A DNA stretch of 5,817 nt, taken from contig CALJFV010000212.1 of NCBI GenBank assembly GCA_938074515.1, positions 1 to 5,817 of the forward strand. The letters are read 5' to 3'. This document shows positions 1 to 5,817 of this stretch, piece by piece. Below the pieces are notes generated by a model. It did no database searches, was not told the origin of the DNA, and was given only the letters and a program-made list of their open reading frames with translations. The DNA comes from an uncultured Flavobacteriaceae bacterium (GTDB taxonomy: Bacteria > Bacteroidota > Bacteroidia > Flavobacteriales > Flavobacteriaceae). The first letter of the stretch is position 1. Every line of letters starts with the position of its first letter. Both the position numbers and the translations under genes were made by a program.

Positions 1-93
1 AGATACTGCGGTGTCGTAGTCAACTGCGACGCGAATTGAACTGCATCCCACAAACACAAGTCCTAAACTAAAAAGCAATAAACGAATCTTCAT
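1..93 (-). CDS. N-terminal fragment of a lipoprotein, probably DUF4136 family
   Basis: Only the first 31 codons are present; the gene continues off the left edge. It starts at an ATG at position 93. Residues 1-16 form a lipoprotein signal peptide: basic MKIR, then a hydrophobic run, then the lipobox-like FVGC with C17 as the lipidated residue. After C17 comes SSIRVAVDYD. A lipobox followed by V-x-V-x-x-DYD is how DUF4136 lipoproteins of Bacteroidota and Proteobacteria usually begin. The lipoprotein call rests on visible sequence; the DUF4136 call is recalled from family style and only about ten mature residues support it. The product would be anchored in the periplasm or outer membrane, function unknown. 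It lies 64 bases downstream of hutU on the same strand, with no convincing promoter in between, so its transcription is unclear. Confidence 0.72.
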   Translation of the reverse strand, partial: MKIRLLLFSLGLVFVGCSSIRVAVDYDTAVS

Positions 94-142
94 AATATTG
101 GGTTTAAGATTATTCTACTGAGAATTAATGCAACAGCTATAT

Positions 143-160
143 TAAAAACTAAGGTTTTTA
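143..160 (-). terminator. Possible weak terminator hairpin at the end of hutU
   Basis: A perfect 7-base inverted repeat, TAAAAAC and GTTTTTA, with a 4-base loop spans the hutU stop codon. On the minus strand it gives a hairpin ending in a T-rich run. The stem has only one G-C pair, so it is thermodynamically weak. It may be an AT-rich bidirectional terminator or simply chance in an AT-rich gap. Confidence 0.22.
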
Positions 161-2146
161 TTTTGCTTCAAAAAGTTGGTCGTCCACAATGTTGGGCAAA
201 GTTACTTTTAAATTAGGCTCTTGCTCCATAGCGCGTTTTATGGCAAAAATGGCTTCATTATTTCGGGCCCAACTGCGTCTGGCAATTCCATTATTGACAT
301 CCCAAAAAAGCATAGAACTCAATTTTTTTTCTGCTTCTTGACTACCATCAAGAATCATACCGAAACCACCATTGATTACTTCGCCCCAACCGACGCCTCC
401 ACCATTGTGAATGCTGACCCAAGTCGCTCCTCTAAACGAATCTCCGATTACGTTTTGAATCGCCATATCGGCTGTAAATCTACTGCCGTCATAGATGTTT
501 GAGGTTTCTCTGAAGGGAGAGTCTGTACCCGATACATCATGATGATCTCGCCCTAAAATAACAGGACCGAGTTCCCCCTTTGAAATTGCTTTATTAAAGG
601 CACGTGCTATGGCGATTCGTCCGTCACTATCTGCGTATAGAATACGCGCCTGTGAACCCACCACCAAGGCATTTTCTTGAGCGCCTTTAATCCACTGTAT
701 GTTGTCCGCCATTTGTTGTTTGATTTCATCTGGGGCATCTGCCATGAGCGCTTCGAGAACACGGCAGGCGATATCATCTGTTTTGGCCAAATCTTTGGCA
801 TCCCCAGAGGCGCATACCCATCGAAATGGACCAAATCCATAATCGAAACACATAGGCCCCATGATGTCTTGAACATAGCTTGGGTAAATAAACTCTTCAG
901 TACTCCCTTTTTTTAGTAAATCACCACCTGCGCGTGAGGCCTCGAGTAAAAATGCATTACCGTAATCAAAGAAATACGTGCCTTTTTCGGTGTGCTTGTT
1001 TATCAGCTCAGCGTGGCGTACTAGACTTTTTTGAACATGTTCTTTGAATTCATTTGGATCATTGGCCATCATTTCATTGGCCTGTTCAAAACTCAAAGAA
1101 ACAGGATAATATCCTCCAGCCCAAGGATTGTGCAGTGAGGTCTGATCACTTCCTAAATCGACTTTGATTTGTTCCTTTTCAAAATGTGCCCATAGAGCAA
1201 CGATGTTGCCATGAAATGCGATTGAAATCGCAATCTTTTCTTTGATGGCCCAACGAACCTTCTGAGTTAACTCGGACAGGTCGTCAAAAACTTCATCCAC
1301 CCACCCTTGACTGTGGCGTGTATCGATGGCTTTTTTATTAACCTCGGCACATACGGTAACACAACCAGCAATATTTCCTGCTTTAGGTTGAGCCCCGCTC
1401 ATTCCGCCCAAACCGGAGGTTACAAATAAACCGCCCCGCGGCGACCGGCCCAACTTTCTAAAGGCATTCAGTACAGTAATGGTGGTGCCATGGACAATCC
1501 CCTGAGGGCCGATATACATATAACTTCCGGCCGTCATTTGACCATATTGAGAAACCCCTAAAGCATTAAATCGCTCCCAATGGTCGGGCTTCGAATAATT
1601 CGGAATCATCATTCCGTTGGTGACCACCACTCTCGGCGCATGTGGTCCAGAAGGAAATAAGCCCATGGGATGACCACTGTACATGACAAGCGTCTGCTCA
1701 TCATTCATTTGGGATAAGTATTGCATGGTTAGCCGATACTGGGCCCAATTTTGAAAAACAGCACCATTACCACCATAAGTAATGAGTTCGTGGGGGTGTT
1801 GCGCTACGGCATGATCCAAATTATTTTGAATCATGAGCATTATGGCCCTTGCTTGAAGGCTTTGACCCGGATAATCGTCAATGGATCGCGCAAATATCTT
1901 GTGGTCTGGACGCAATCGATACATGTAAATACGGCCATAATCATGCAACTCTTGTTTGAACTCAGCAAGAAGACTTTTGTGATGCATGGCTGGAAAATAA
2001 CGCAAGGCATTTCGTAAGGCGAGTTGCTCTTCTTCAGCGGACAAAATTGACTTGCGCTTTGGCGCATGATTGACTTCAGGGTCATAGGGCTTTGGTTGTG
2101 GTAAAACCTCGGGTATGCCCTGAATTATTTCCTCTTGAAAGGTCAT
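158..2146 (-). CDS. hutU: Urocanate hydratase (urocanase)
   Basis: HutU (EC 4.2.1.49) is a cytoplasmic enzyme that adds water to trans-urocanate to make 4-imidazolone-5-propanoate, the second step of histidine degradation, using tightly bound NAD+ as an electrophile. The 662-residue product is complete and carries family motifs in order: TYGGNGAVFQNWAQ (about 123-136), YSGHPMGLFPS (156-166), the glycine-rich GLGGMSGAQPKAGNIAGC (245-262, NAD region), GPFRWVCASGD (439-449), then SGTDSPFRET (539-548) and SIHNGGGVGWGE (578-589). C445 aligns with the catalytic-region cysteine of the urocanase signature (C410 in Pseudomonas putida). It is about 100 residues longer than the roughly 557-residue proteobacterial enzyme, normal for the Bacteroidota form. 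The ATG lies 11 bases after the stop of the small upstream gene, with no Shine-Dalgarno sequence. No other hut gene is visible. Confidence 0.97.
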   Translation of the reverse strand: MTFQEEIIQGIPEVLPQPKPYDPEVNHAPKRKSILSAEEEQLALRNALRYFPAMHHKSLLAEFKQELHDYGRIYMYRLRPDHKIFARSIDDYPGQSLQARAIMLMIQNNLDHAVAQHPHELITYGGNGAVFQNWAQYRLTMQYLSQMNDEQTLVMYSGHPMGLFPSGPHAPRVVVTNGMMIPNYSKPDHWERFNALGVSQYGQMTAGSYMYIGPQGIVHGTTITVLNAFRKLGRSPRGGLFVTSGLGGMSGAQPKAGNIAGCVTVCAEVNKKAIDTRHSQGWVDEVFDDLSELTQKVRWAIKEKIAISIAFHGNIVALWAHFEKEQIKVDLGSDQTSLHNPWAGGYYPVSLSFEQANEMMANDPNEFKEHVQKSLVRHAELINKHTEKGTYFFDYGNAFLLEASRAGGDLLKKGSTEEFIYPSYVQDIMGPMCFDYGFGPFRWVCASGDAKDLAKTDDIACRVLEALMADAPDEIKQQMADNIQWIKGAQENALVVGSQARILYADSDGRIAIARAFNKAISKGELGPVILGRDHHDVSGTDSPFRETSNIYDGSRFTADMAIQNVIGDSFRGATWVSIHNGGGVGWGEVINGGFGMILDGSQEAEKKLSSMLFWDVNNGIARRSWARNNEAIFAIKRAMEQEPNLKVTLPNIVDDQLFEAK

Positions 2147-2157
2147 GGAGTGTGTGT

Positions 2158-2316
2158 TTAAGATTTAGTCTGTCCTTTGTATGGACAATGACGGCAATTA
2201 CTGTCGCAACAATAACCCCGTTTAAGGTGATATTGTGCCGTAAAACAACGATATCCTTCGGGAGTCAGGTAAAAGTCTCCTTCTTCTACAGGAATTTGTT
2301 TTTTAGGAAATTGCAT
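2158..2316 (-). CDS. Small cysteine-rich DUF5522-like protein
   Basis: This is a complete 52-residue reading frame from an ATG at 2316 to a TAA at 2158-2160. The core reads EGDFYLTPEGYRCFTAQYHL (12-31) followed by KRGYCCDSNCRHCPYKG (32-48). This matches my recollection of the DUF5522 family, whose members are about this size and share a GDFYxxxxGYxxFTxxYHLxRGxCC...C.xCPY pattern. The cluster C36, C37, C41 and C44 could bind a metal such as zinc, but that is inference; the molecular function is unknown. No signal peptide is seen, so it should be cytoplasmic. A GTG four codons upstream is an alternative start, closed by an in-frame TAA just before it; the ATG is preferred. It ends 11 bases before hutU and begins 46 bases after paralogue C, so co-transcription with hutU is likely. 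Confidence 0.86.
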   Translation of the reverse strand: MQFPKKQIPVEEGDFYLTPEGYRCFTAQYHLKRGYCCDSNCRHCPYKGQTKS

Positions 2317-2362
2317 GGGTAAAAATACCACTTAGTCACGCAATCTAAAAACCATTTTTTTA

Positions 2363-3259
2363 TTAGTTGCCAAGAAATTCGAACTCCACGGAGCAGGGAA
2401 CATCATGCCCTACATGTCCCATTCCTTCTCCTGAGGCACCAGCATTTTGAAAAACAGCAGCCCCGGTAACGGCCTTGTGGCGTAAATTAAAAGTGTAAGA
2501 AACTCCAGCAATGAGGGGCTTGTAATAAACCAAAGTAGCGTAATGCGGCACATTGTAGCTCTCAATAGCCGTGGCTTCATTGTCACTCTCAGCGGAATAG
2601 GCATGGGTGTAAGACCACCCTTGTTCATAGTCATATGAGGAGGATTCTGGATCAATCATAATGCGTCCATTCCCTTCCAGTTTAAAGAAAAAAGCACCTT
2701 CACTTGTCGCAAGGGAAATTTTGCTTTCGCCACCCGTGGTAAAATCCTCAATTTTTCCTGCGCCAAAGTTGGTTTTAACTTCGATTCGATAAGTACCACT
2801 GTATTTGGGGATAAATATTTCTCGATTTAAACCATCAAGCGTGCTGGCTGTAGCGTACTCTAATGCGCCAGATTGAATTGGTACACGAAAACATCCGCCT
2901 GTTTGTTTGAACAAAGCATAATCCTCGCGACTGAATTGAGGCTGCCATTGCGTTCCGTCGAAAGTATAGACGCCCATTTGAACATCATTGGCACCCATGG
3001 CGCTATTATTGGTATTAAACACAGTGGTTCCAGCGGCGAGTGTTCCACCATTGGGATTGATAATAGTGGTCACATCGAGGGTGCTTGTTAAGGCAACTCT
3101 AGGGAATAATAGGCCTGAAGTATTGCCTCCCACATCAATAGCCCCTTCTGGGGTGGTCGTGCCTATGCCGATTTGGGCCCGGATCGTTGGGCTAAAAAGG
3201 AGTGTCAATAGACCAACTAGGCCAATACTTTTAATCAAAGAGAAAGGTTTATGAGGCAT
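2363..3259 (-). CDS. Secreted IGTxTP-head protein, paralogue C of a tandem trio
   Basis: An exported 298-residue protein of unknown function, third in the trio. Residues 1-28 are a Sec signal peptide (basic start, hydrophobic core 11-26, probable cleavage RA|Q at 28/29). The mature protein opens with QIGIGTTTPEGAIDV, a head motif common in exported Bacteroidota proteins. Landmarks shared with its neighbours are PRVALTST (53-60), GTTVFNT (77-83), QWQPQF (104-109), FIPKYSGTYRIEVKTNFGAG (149-168) and a C-terminal DVPCSVEFEFLGN. The second half is beta-rich; the FxPxYxGTY pattern suggests a C1q/TNF-like sandwich, which is inference. It has two mature cysteines, C123 and C289; C123 is absent from the other two. 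No type IX secretion C-terminal domain and no S74 chaperone domain is apparent. Its ATG lies two bases after the stop of paralogue B and lacks a Shine-Dalgarno sequence, so translational coupling is likely. Confidence 0.9.
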   Translation of the reverse strand: MPHKPFSLIKSIGLVGLLTLLFSPTIRAQIGIGTTTPEGAIDVGGNTSGLLFPRVALTSTLDVTTIINPNGGTLAAGTTVFNTNNSAMGANDVQMGVYTFDGTQWQPQFSREDYALFKQTGGCFRVPIQSGALEYATASTLDGLNREIFIPKYSGTYRIEVKTNFGAGKIEDFTTGGESKISLATSEGAFFFKLEGNGRIMIDPESSSYDYEQGWSYTHAYSAESDNEATAIESYNVPHYATLVYYKPLIAGVSYTFNLRHKAVTGAAVFQNAGASGEGMGHVGHDVPCSVEFEFLGN

Positions 3260-3261
3260 AA

Positions 3262-4089
3262 TTATTCGTTAATGTAACTAATTTCAATAACACATCCTAA
3301 ATCGCCATTGATATCGATATGACCACTACCCTCTGTTCCAATAGCACCATCTGAAACGAATCCGTTGGCGAGTAATTGTTCAAAGGTAAGTCCAATATTG
3401 TAAGTTTCACCAGGGGTAAGATCAGTTTCAAGAATTGTGAATTGAGCTTGATTATAGGCGTTGCTATATTCTTTAAGACTTCCGTCATTAAATAAGGCGT
3501 CGTCATTGTTGCCGGAGAAACTCTTCATAGAAACCGTGTGATTTTGCCCATTAAAACTGAAAACAAAGTCTCCACCTTGGGCGCCAAAGTTAACGTGTTG
3601 ATCGTTTGGCTCAGCGGTGGTTGGAAGGTCCATTTTACCACCACCAAAATGCACGCTCACTTTGATTTTATAGGTCCCATAATACTGGGGCACAAAGGTT
3701 TTTTTGTCAAAACTAATTCCTTGCTCTCCCACACTGTGTCCGCTGCGAAGATTATGGTTTTGAATGTAGATTTTGTTGTCTTTTTTATCAAATTGAGCGA
3801 CCCATTGGGTTCCATTCCATTGATATAAACCAGGATATACTGCGGTGGTGCCAATGCCACTGCTTTTGGTATTGTAAATCATGGTCCCTATTACAGGAGG
3901 GTTTCCATCTGGGGTGGTTATTGAAGCGGTATCAGTATTGCTTAGAGCAACACGTGGATAAACGAATCCCTGGGTCATTGAGATATCAAGAAGTCCTTCT
4001 GGATTACTGGTGCCAATACCAATTTGTCCCAAAGCGGGTATCTGGCTTATGACCATTAAAACAGCGAATATGGAATTCTTGAATTTCAT
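3262..4089 (-). CDS. Secreted IGTxTP-head protein, paralogue B of a tandem trio
   Basis: An exported 275-residue protein of unknown function, the middle gene of the trio. The signal peptide covers residues 1-21 (MKFKNS, hydrophobic core 7-19, cleavage ALG|Q). The mature N-terminus is QIGIGTSNPEGLLDI. Shared landmarks are PRVALSNT (45-52), GTMIYNT (68-74), PGLYQWNGTQWVAQFDKKD (86-104), FVPQYYGTYKIKVSVHFGGG (132-151), a GGDFVFSFNGQ strand pair (172-182), LTPGETYNIGLTF (224-236) and the terminal LGCVIEISYINE. C266 is the only cysteine in the whole protein. The domain after residue 105 looks like a beta-sandwich, possibly C1q/TNF-like (inference). Its start lies three bases downstream of the stop of paralogue A, with a purine-rich Shine-Dalgarno-like stretch inside the end of that gene. 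Confidence 0.9.
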   Translation of the reverse strand: MKFKNSIFAVLMVISQIPALGQIGIGTSNPEGLLDISMTQGFVYPRVALSNTDTASITTPDGNPPVIGTMIYNTKSSGIGTTAVYPGLYQWNGTQWVAQFDKKDNKIYIQNHNLRSGHSVGEQGISFDKKTFVPQYYGTYKIKVSVHFGGGKMDLPTTAEPNDQHVNFGAQGGDFVFSFNGQNHTVSMKSFSGNNDDALFNDGSLKEYSNAYNQAQFTILETDLTPGETYNIGLTFEQLLANGFVSDGAIGTEGSGHIDINGDLGCVIEISYINE

Positions 4090-4092
4090 GAC

Positions 4093-4929
4093 TTATTCTC
4101 CCATATAGATAAATTCCACACGGCAGGGCAGATCATAAGCGATATACCCACGTCCTGTCCCAGAGCCATCATTTTCGAATTCTGGAGAAAGATTTTGTGT
4201 GAATGATAAATTAAAAGGGTGTCCTACGCCGGCCTGTAACGAAACAAAACCAGTCCAATTATACTCTTGCCAAATGGCAAAGAATTTACGATCGCCGCCT
4301 AATGGAAGTTCTACACTGTTGTCGTAGTTAGTCGAGTAAGCGCCCACCGGTATATAGCGATGGATTCCATCAAGTTCAAAGTCGAAGGTACCTGTTTGAC
4401 GGGCAATGTTTAAATCGCCATCACTGCCAGGAGATCCATTCTCATTTGGTTGTTTGGCCACACCACCACCATAGTTTACTGAGAGTATCACTTTATAAGT
4501 TCCGGTGTATGAAGGGGTGAAGGTTTGATTATTAAGTCCACCAATATTTGTAGGCAGAAGACCAATCAGAGGCTCTGTGCGAATTCCCAAAACGCTTTCG
4601 AACATAACTTGTTCCTTGCGTTCAAACTGAGCCTCCCACTGGGCACCAGTCCAGACATAAAGCCCAGGAGAAACATCATGAGTGCCATTGTTTGTCGTAG
4701 CGGTATTGTATACTACCGTTCCAGCAGGAATATTTCCCCCTTGTGGATTAGAGACAGGACCCTCGACTTGAGTAGAGGTTAAAGCCAAGCGAGGCATCAC
4801 AACACCATAAATGCTGCTTTCGATATCGAGAGCGGCTTGCGGGTTAGCCGTATTGATCCCAACCTGGGCCATCATTGACGACACATTTAGGAGACAAGCC
4901 GTGATTAATATGTATTTTATAAAGGCCAA
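4093..4929 (-). CDS. Secreted IGTxTP-head protein, paralogue A, first gene of the trio (TTG start)
   Basis: An exported protein of 278 residues, function unknown, promoter-proximal in the trio. The start codon is TTG at 4929: an in-frame TAA sits at 4945-4947 and no ATG or GTG lies between, while the next in-frame ATGs (residues 19 and 20) would delete the signal peptide. The signal peptide is residues 1-21 (MAFIKYILIT start, cleavage MMA|Q). The mature protein begins QVGINTANPQAALDI. Shared landmarks are PRLALTST (46-53), GTVVYNT (70-76), PGLYVWTGAQWEAQFERKE (88-106), FTPSYTGTYKVILSVNYGGG (137-156), GTFDFELDG (180-188) and the terminal LPCRVEFIYMGE. C269 is the only cysteine after the signal peptide. 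Residues 158-176 form a Gly/Asn/Pro/Ser-rich loop absent in that form from the other two copies. The beta-sandwich reading is inference. Confidence 0.88.
   Translation of the reverse strand: MAFIKYILITACLLNVSSMMAQVGINTANPQAALDIESSIYGVVMPRLALTSTQVEGPVSNPQGGNIPAGTVVYNTATTNNGTHDVSPGLYVWTGAQWEAQFERKEQVMFESVLGIRTEPLIGLLPTNIGGLNNQTFTPSYTGTYKVILSVNYGGGVAKQPNENGSPGSDGDLNIARQTGTFDFELDGIHRYIPVGAYSTNYDNSVELPLGGDRKFFAIWQEYNWTGFVSLQAGVGHPFNLSFTQNLSPEFENDGSGTGRGYIAYDLPCRVEFIYMGE
4096..4102 (-). promoter_or_regulatory. Shine-Dalgarno-like site for paralogue B inside the end of paralogue A
   Basis: On the minus strand GGGAGAA is followed by six bases and then the ATG of paralogue B. The site is formed by the last sense codons (Gly-Glu) of paralogue A, so ribosomes finishing A sit on the start of B. 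It is the clearest Shine-Dalgarno-like match in front of any gene here; such sites matter less in Bacteroidota, hence moderate confidence. Confidence 0.4.
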
Positions 4930-5126
4930 ATCAGAAGGTTTTGCTTATCGATAGGTCAAAAGTGTCAATAAATACGATAAAAAGCAAATTAATTCGATGA
5001 AATACATTTTATTTTAACATTTGTTCTTTTTTAAATTTTTGTGTTTTCAAAGGTTTTACGGGTATTTTCATTTTTATTGTCGTGAGTTTAGGGCTTTCTA
5101 AGATTTCCCGCCTAATTTTGAATCTC
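4930..5126. promoter_or_regulatory. AT-rich divergent intergenic region with promoters for both flanking genes
   Basis: This 197-base region lies between two genes transcribed away from each other, so it should hold both promoters. The central part (about 5000-5080) is rich in T runs. On the minus strand TTAATTTG (4992-4985) differs by one base from the Bacteroidota sigma consensus TAnnTTTG and lies about 56 bases upstream of paralogue A; no TTG partner was found at the expected distance. A short palindrome TATCGATA is at 4946-4953. No riboswitch or small gene was recognised. Confidence 0.45.
5113..5120 (+). promoter_or_regulatory. Candidate -7 element for the PLP-enzyme gene
   Basis: TAATTTTG matches the Bacteroidota primary sigma factor -7 consensus TAnnTTTG at every defined position and ends six bases before the ATG at 5127. 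Transcription would begin at or very near the start codon, giving a nearly leaderless mRNA, consistent with the lack of a Shine-Dalgarno site. No TTG (-33 element) is seen at the usual spacing, so it may be chance in AT-rich DNA. Confidence 0.28.
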
Positions 5127-5817
5127 ATGAATCACACAGAGAATAAGAAGCTCGAATTGGATTATTGGCTTGGTCAAAAAGCTAAAATCGAAGCAATTGA
5201 TTTAATGCCCTTCAAAATCAATCGCGGCCCTTTGCATCTCTTGAGAGAAGATCTTCTTATGGCCGAGGCCTCCGGTAACAAGCTCAGAAAATTACTCCCT
5301 AATTTAAAAGCAGCTTTAGCGGCAGGGATTAATCGATTGGTCACTTTTGGTGGAGCCTATTCAAATCATATCGCTGCTACTGCTGCTGCAGGTCAAATGT
5401 TTGGATTTGAGACTATAGGTTTAATAAGGGGGGAGGAATTGTCTTTAAAAATTGGTGAAAATCCCACTCTGCGCCGCGCTAAAAGTGCGGGAATGAAACT
5501 TATTTTTGTTAGTCGTTCTGAGTATAAACAAAGATTTGACCCAATTTATTTAGATGAGTTAAGTCGGCAATTCGCTCCGTGTTTAATTATACCTGAGGGG
5601 GGCAGTAATGAGTTGGCTATTCAGGGGGTTAGCTTAATGACTCGTTCATTGCCAAATAAGTTTCGCACCCTCTGTACCCCCTTAGGCACAGGGGGGACCA
5701 TGGCAGGTTTGCTCAGTGGCGCGAGTTCTGGGCAAGAGGTTTGGGGGTTTTCGGCATTAAAGGGGATTGACTTTAAGGTACAATTGAGAGATTATGGCCA
5801 TGGGATACCCCGTAAAT
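5127..5817 (+). CDS. ACC deaminase/D-cysteine desulfhydrase family PLP enzyme, C-terminally cut by the window edge
   Basis: The first 230 codons are visible, with no stop before the edge; family members are usually about 300-340 residues, so perhaps two thirds to three quarters is present. It is a fold-type II PLP enzyme of the tryptophan synthase beta superfamily. Visible motifs are LREDLL (39-44), SGNKLRKL (49-56) with K52 as the PLP-binding lysine, TFGGAYSNHIAATAAA (73-88) with S79 at the catalytic/carboxylate-binding serine position, IRGEE (100-104), NPTLRRAK (112-119), PEGGSNELAIQG (156-167) and the phosphate-binding GTGGT (187-191). ACC deaminases convert 1-aminocyclopropane-1-carboxylate to 2-oxobutanoate and ammonia; D-cysteine desulfhydrases release sulfide, pyruvate and ammonia. 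The residues that best separate them lie beyond the edge, so the substrate is undecided; many Bacteroidota members are annotated simply as pyridoxal-phosphate dependent enzymes. The ATG is preferred; an in-frame GTG at 5082 is a poorer alternative. Cytoplasmic; divergent from the secreted trio. Confidence 0.93.
   Translation, partial: MNHTENKKLELDYWLGQKAKIEAIDLMPFKINRGPLHLLREDLLMAEASGNKLRKLLPNLKAALAAGINRLVTFGGAYSNHIAATAAAGQMFGFETIGLIRGEELSLKIGENPTLRRAKSAGMKLIFVSRSEYKQRFDPIYLDELSRQFAPCLIIPEGGSNELAIQGVSLMTRSLPNKFRTLCTPLGTGGTMAGLLSGASSGQEVWGFSALKGIDFKVQLRDYGHGIPRK

Noticed and set aside
607..876. Open frames inside hutU on both strands, such as this one
   Set aside because: They lie wholly within the strongly conserved hutU frame and their translations resemble no family; they are shadows of the real gene.
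2318..2329. GGTA-AAAA-TACC inverted repeat and a TATTTTTA sequence in front of the DUF5522-like gene as hairpin or promoter
   Set aside because: The 4-base stem is expected by chance, TATTTTTA misses the final G of TAnnTTTG, and the nearest TTG is only about 13 bases away, too close for a -33 element.
2346..2362. A-run/T-run inverted repeat just after the stop of paralogue C as a terminator
   Set aside because: The stem consists only of A-T pairs around a CCA loop; it is too weak to separate from AT-rich background, and transcription may well continue into the DUF5522-hutU genes.
3538..3828. Plus-strand open frame opposite paralogue B
   Set aside because: It overlaps a well-supported gene, has no recognisable motif and follows no start signal; it reflects the codon use of the opposite strand.
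2363..4929. The trio as phage tail-fibre or tail-collar genes, because of the IGTxTP heads
   Set aside because: No phage structural, lysis or integration gene is nearby, each protein has its own Sec signal peptide, and no S74 chaperone domain is visible.
4946..4953. Palindrome TATCGATA near the start of paralogue A as an operator
   Set aside because: Eight bases is short, it occurs once, and no second half-site or repeat supports regulator binding.

Overview
The window is from a Bacteroidota genome, most likely a flavobacterial-type lineage. Three things point there: secreted proteins whose mature N-terminus begins Q-[IV]-G-I-[GN]-T-x-x-P, a long (662-residue) urocanate hydratase of the Bacteroidota form, and a small DUF5522-type protein next to it. 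Most genes also lack a Shine-Dalgarno sequence, and at least one start is preceded by a TAnnTTTG-like element, as is usual in this phylum. This placement comes from protein style, not from a marker gene.

Layout, left to right. The left edge cuts a minus-strand lipoprotein gene (31 codons visible, probably DUF4136). Next, all on the minus strand, come urocanate hydratase (hutU), a 52-residue cysteine-rich DUF5522-like protein missed by a length cutoff, and three tandem genes for exported proteins of 298, 275 and 278 residues. In transcription order the minus strand therefore reads: paralogue A (4929-4093), paralogue B (4089-3262), paralogue C (3259-2363), DUF5522-like (2316-2158), hutU (2146-158), lipoprotein (93 onward). 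Gaps are 3, 2, 46, 11 and 64 bases. A 197-base AT-rich intergenic region (4930-5126) separates this block from a divergent plus-strand PLP-dependent gene of the ACC deaminase/D-cysteine desulfhydrase family, which runs off the right edge.

How the genes work together. HutU performs the second step of histidine breakdown, but hutH, hutI and hutG are not in the window, so the pathway is not clustered here. The DUF5522-like gene is close enough to hutU to be co-transcribed. The least explained part is the trio of secreted paralogues. They share a head motif, a junction motif, a beta-rich C-terminal domain and a cysteine exactly ten residues from the end counting itself, yet have diverged strongly. 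A co-expressed, possibly hetero-oligomeric surface or extracellular assembly is a reasonable hypothesis, but nothing in the sequence proves a function.

No tRNA, rRNA, CRISPR array, insertion sequence or phage gene was seen. There is no gene-free stretch over 300 bases.
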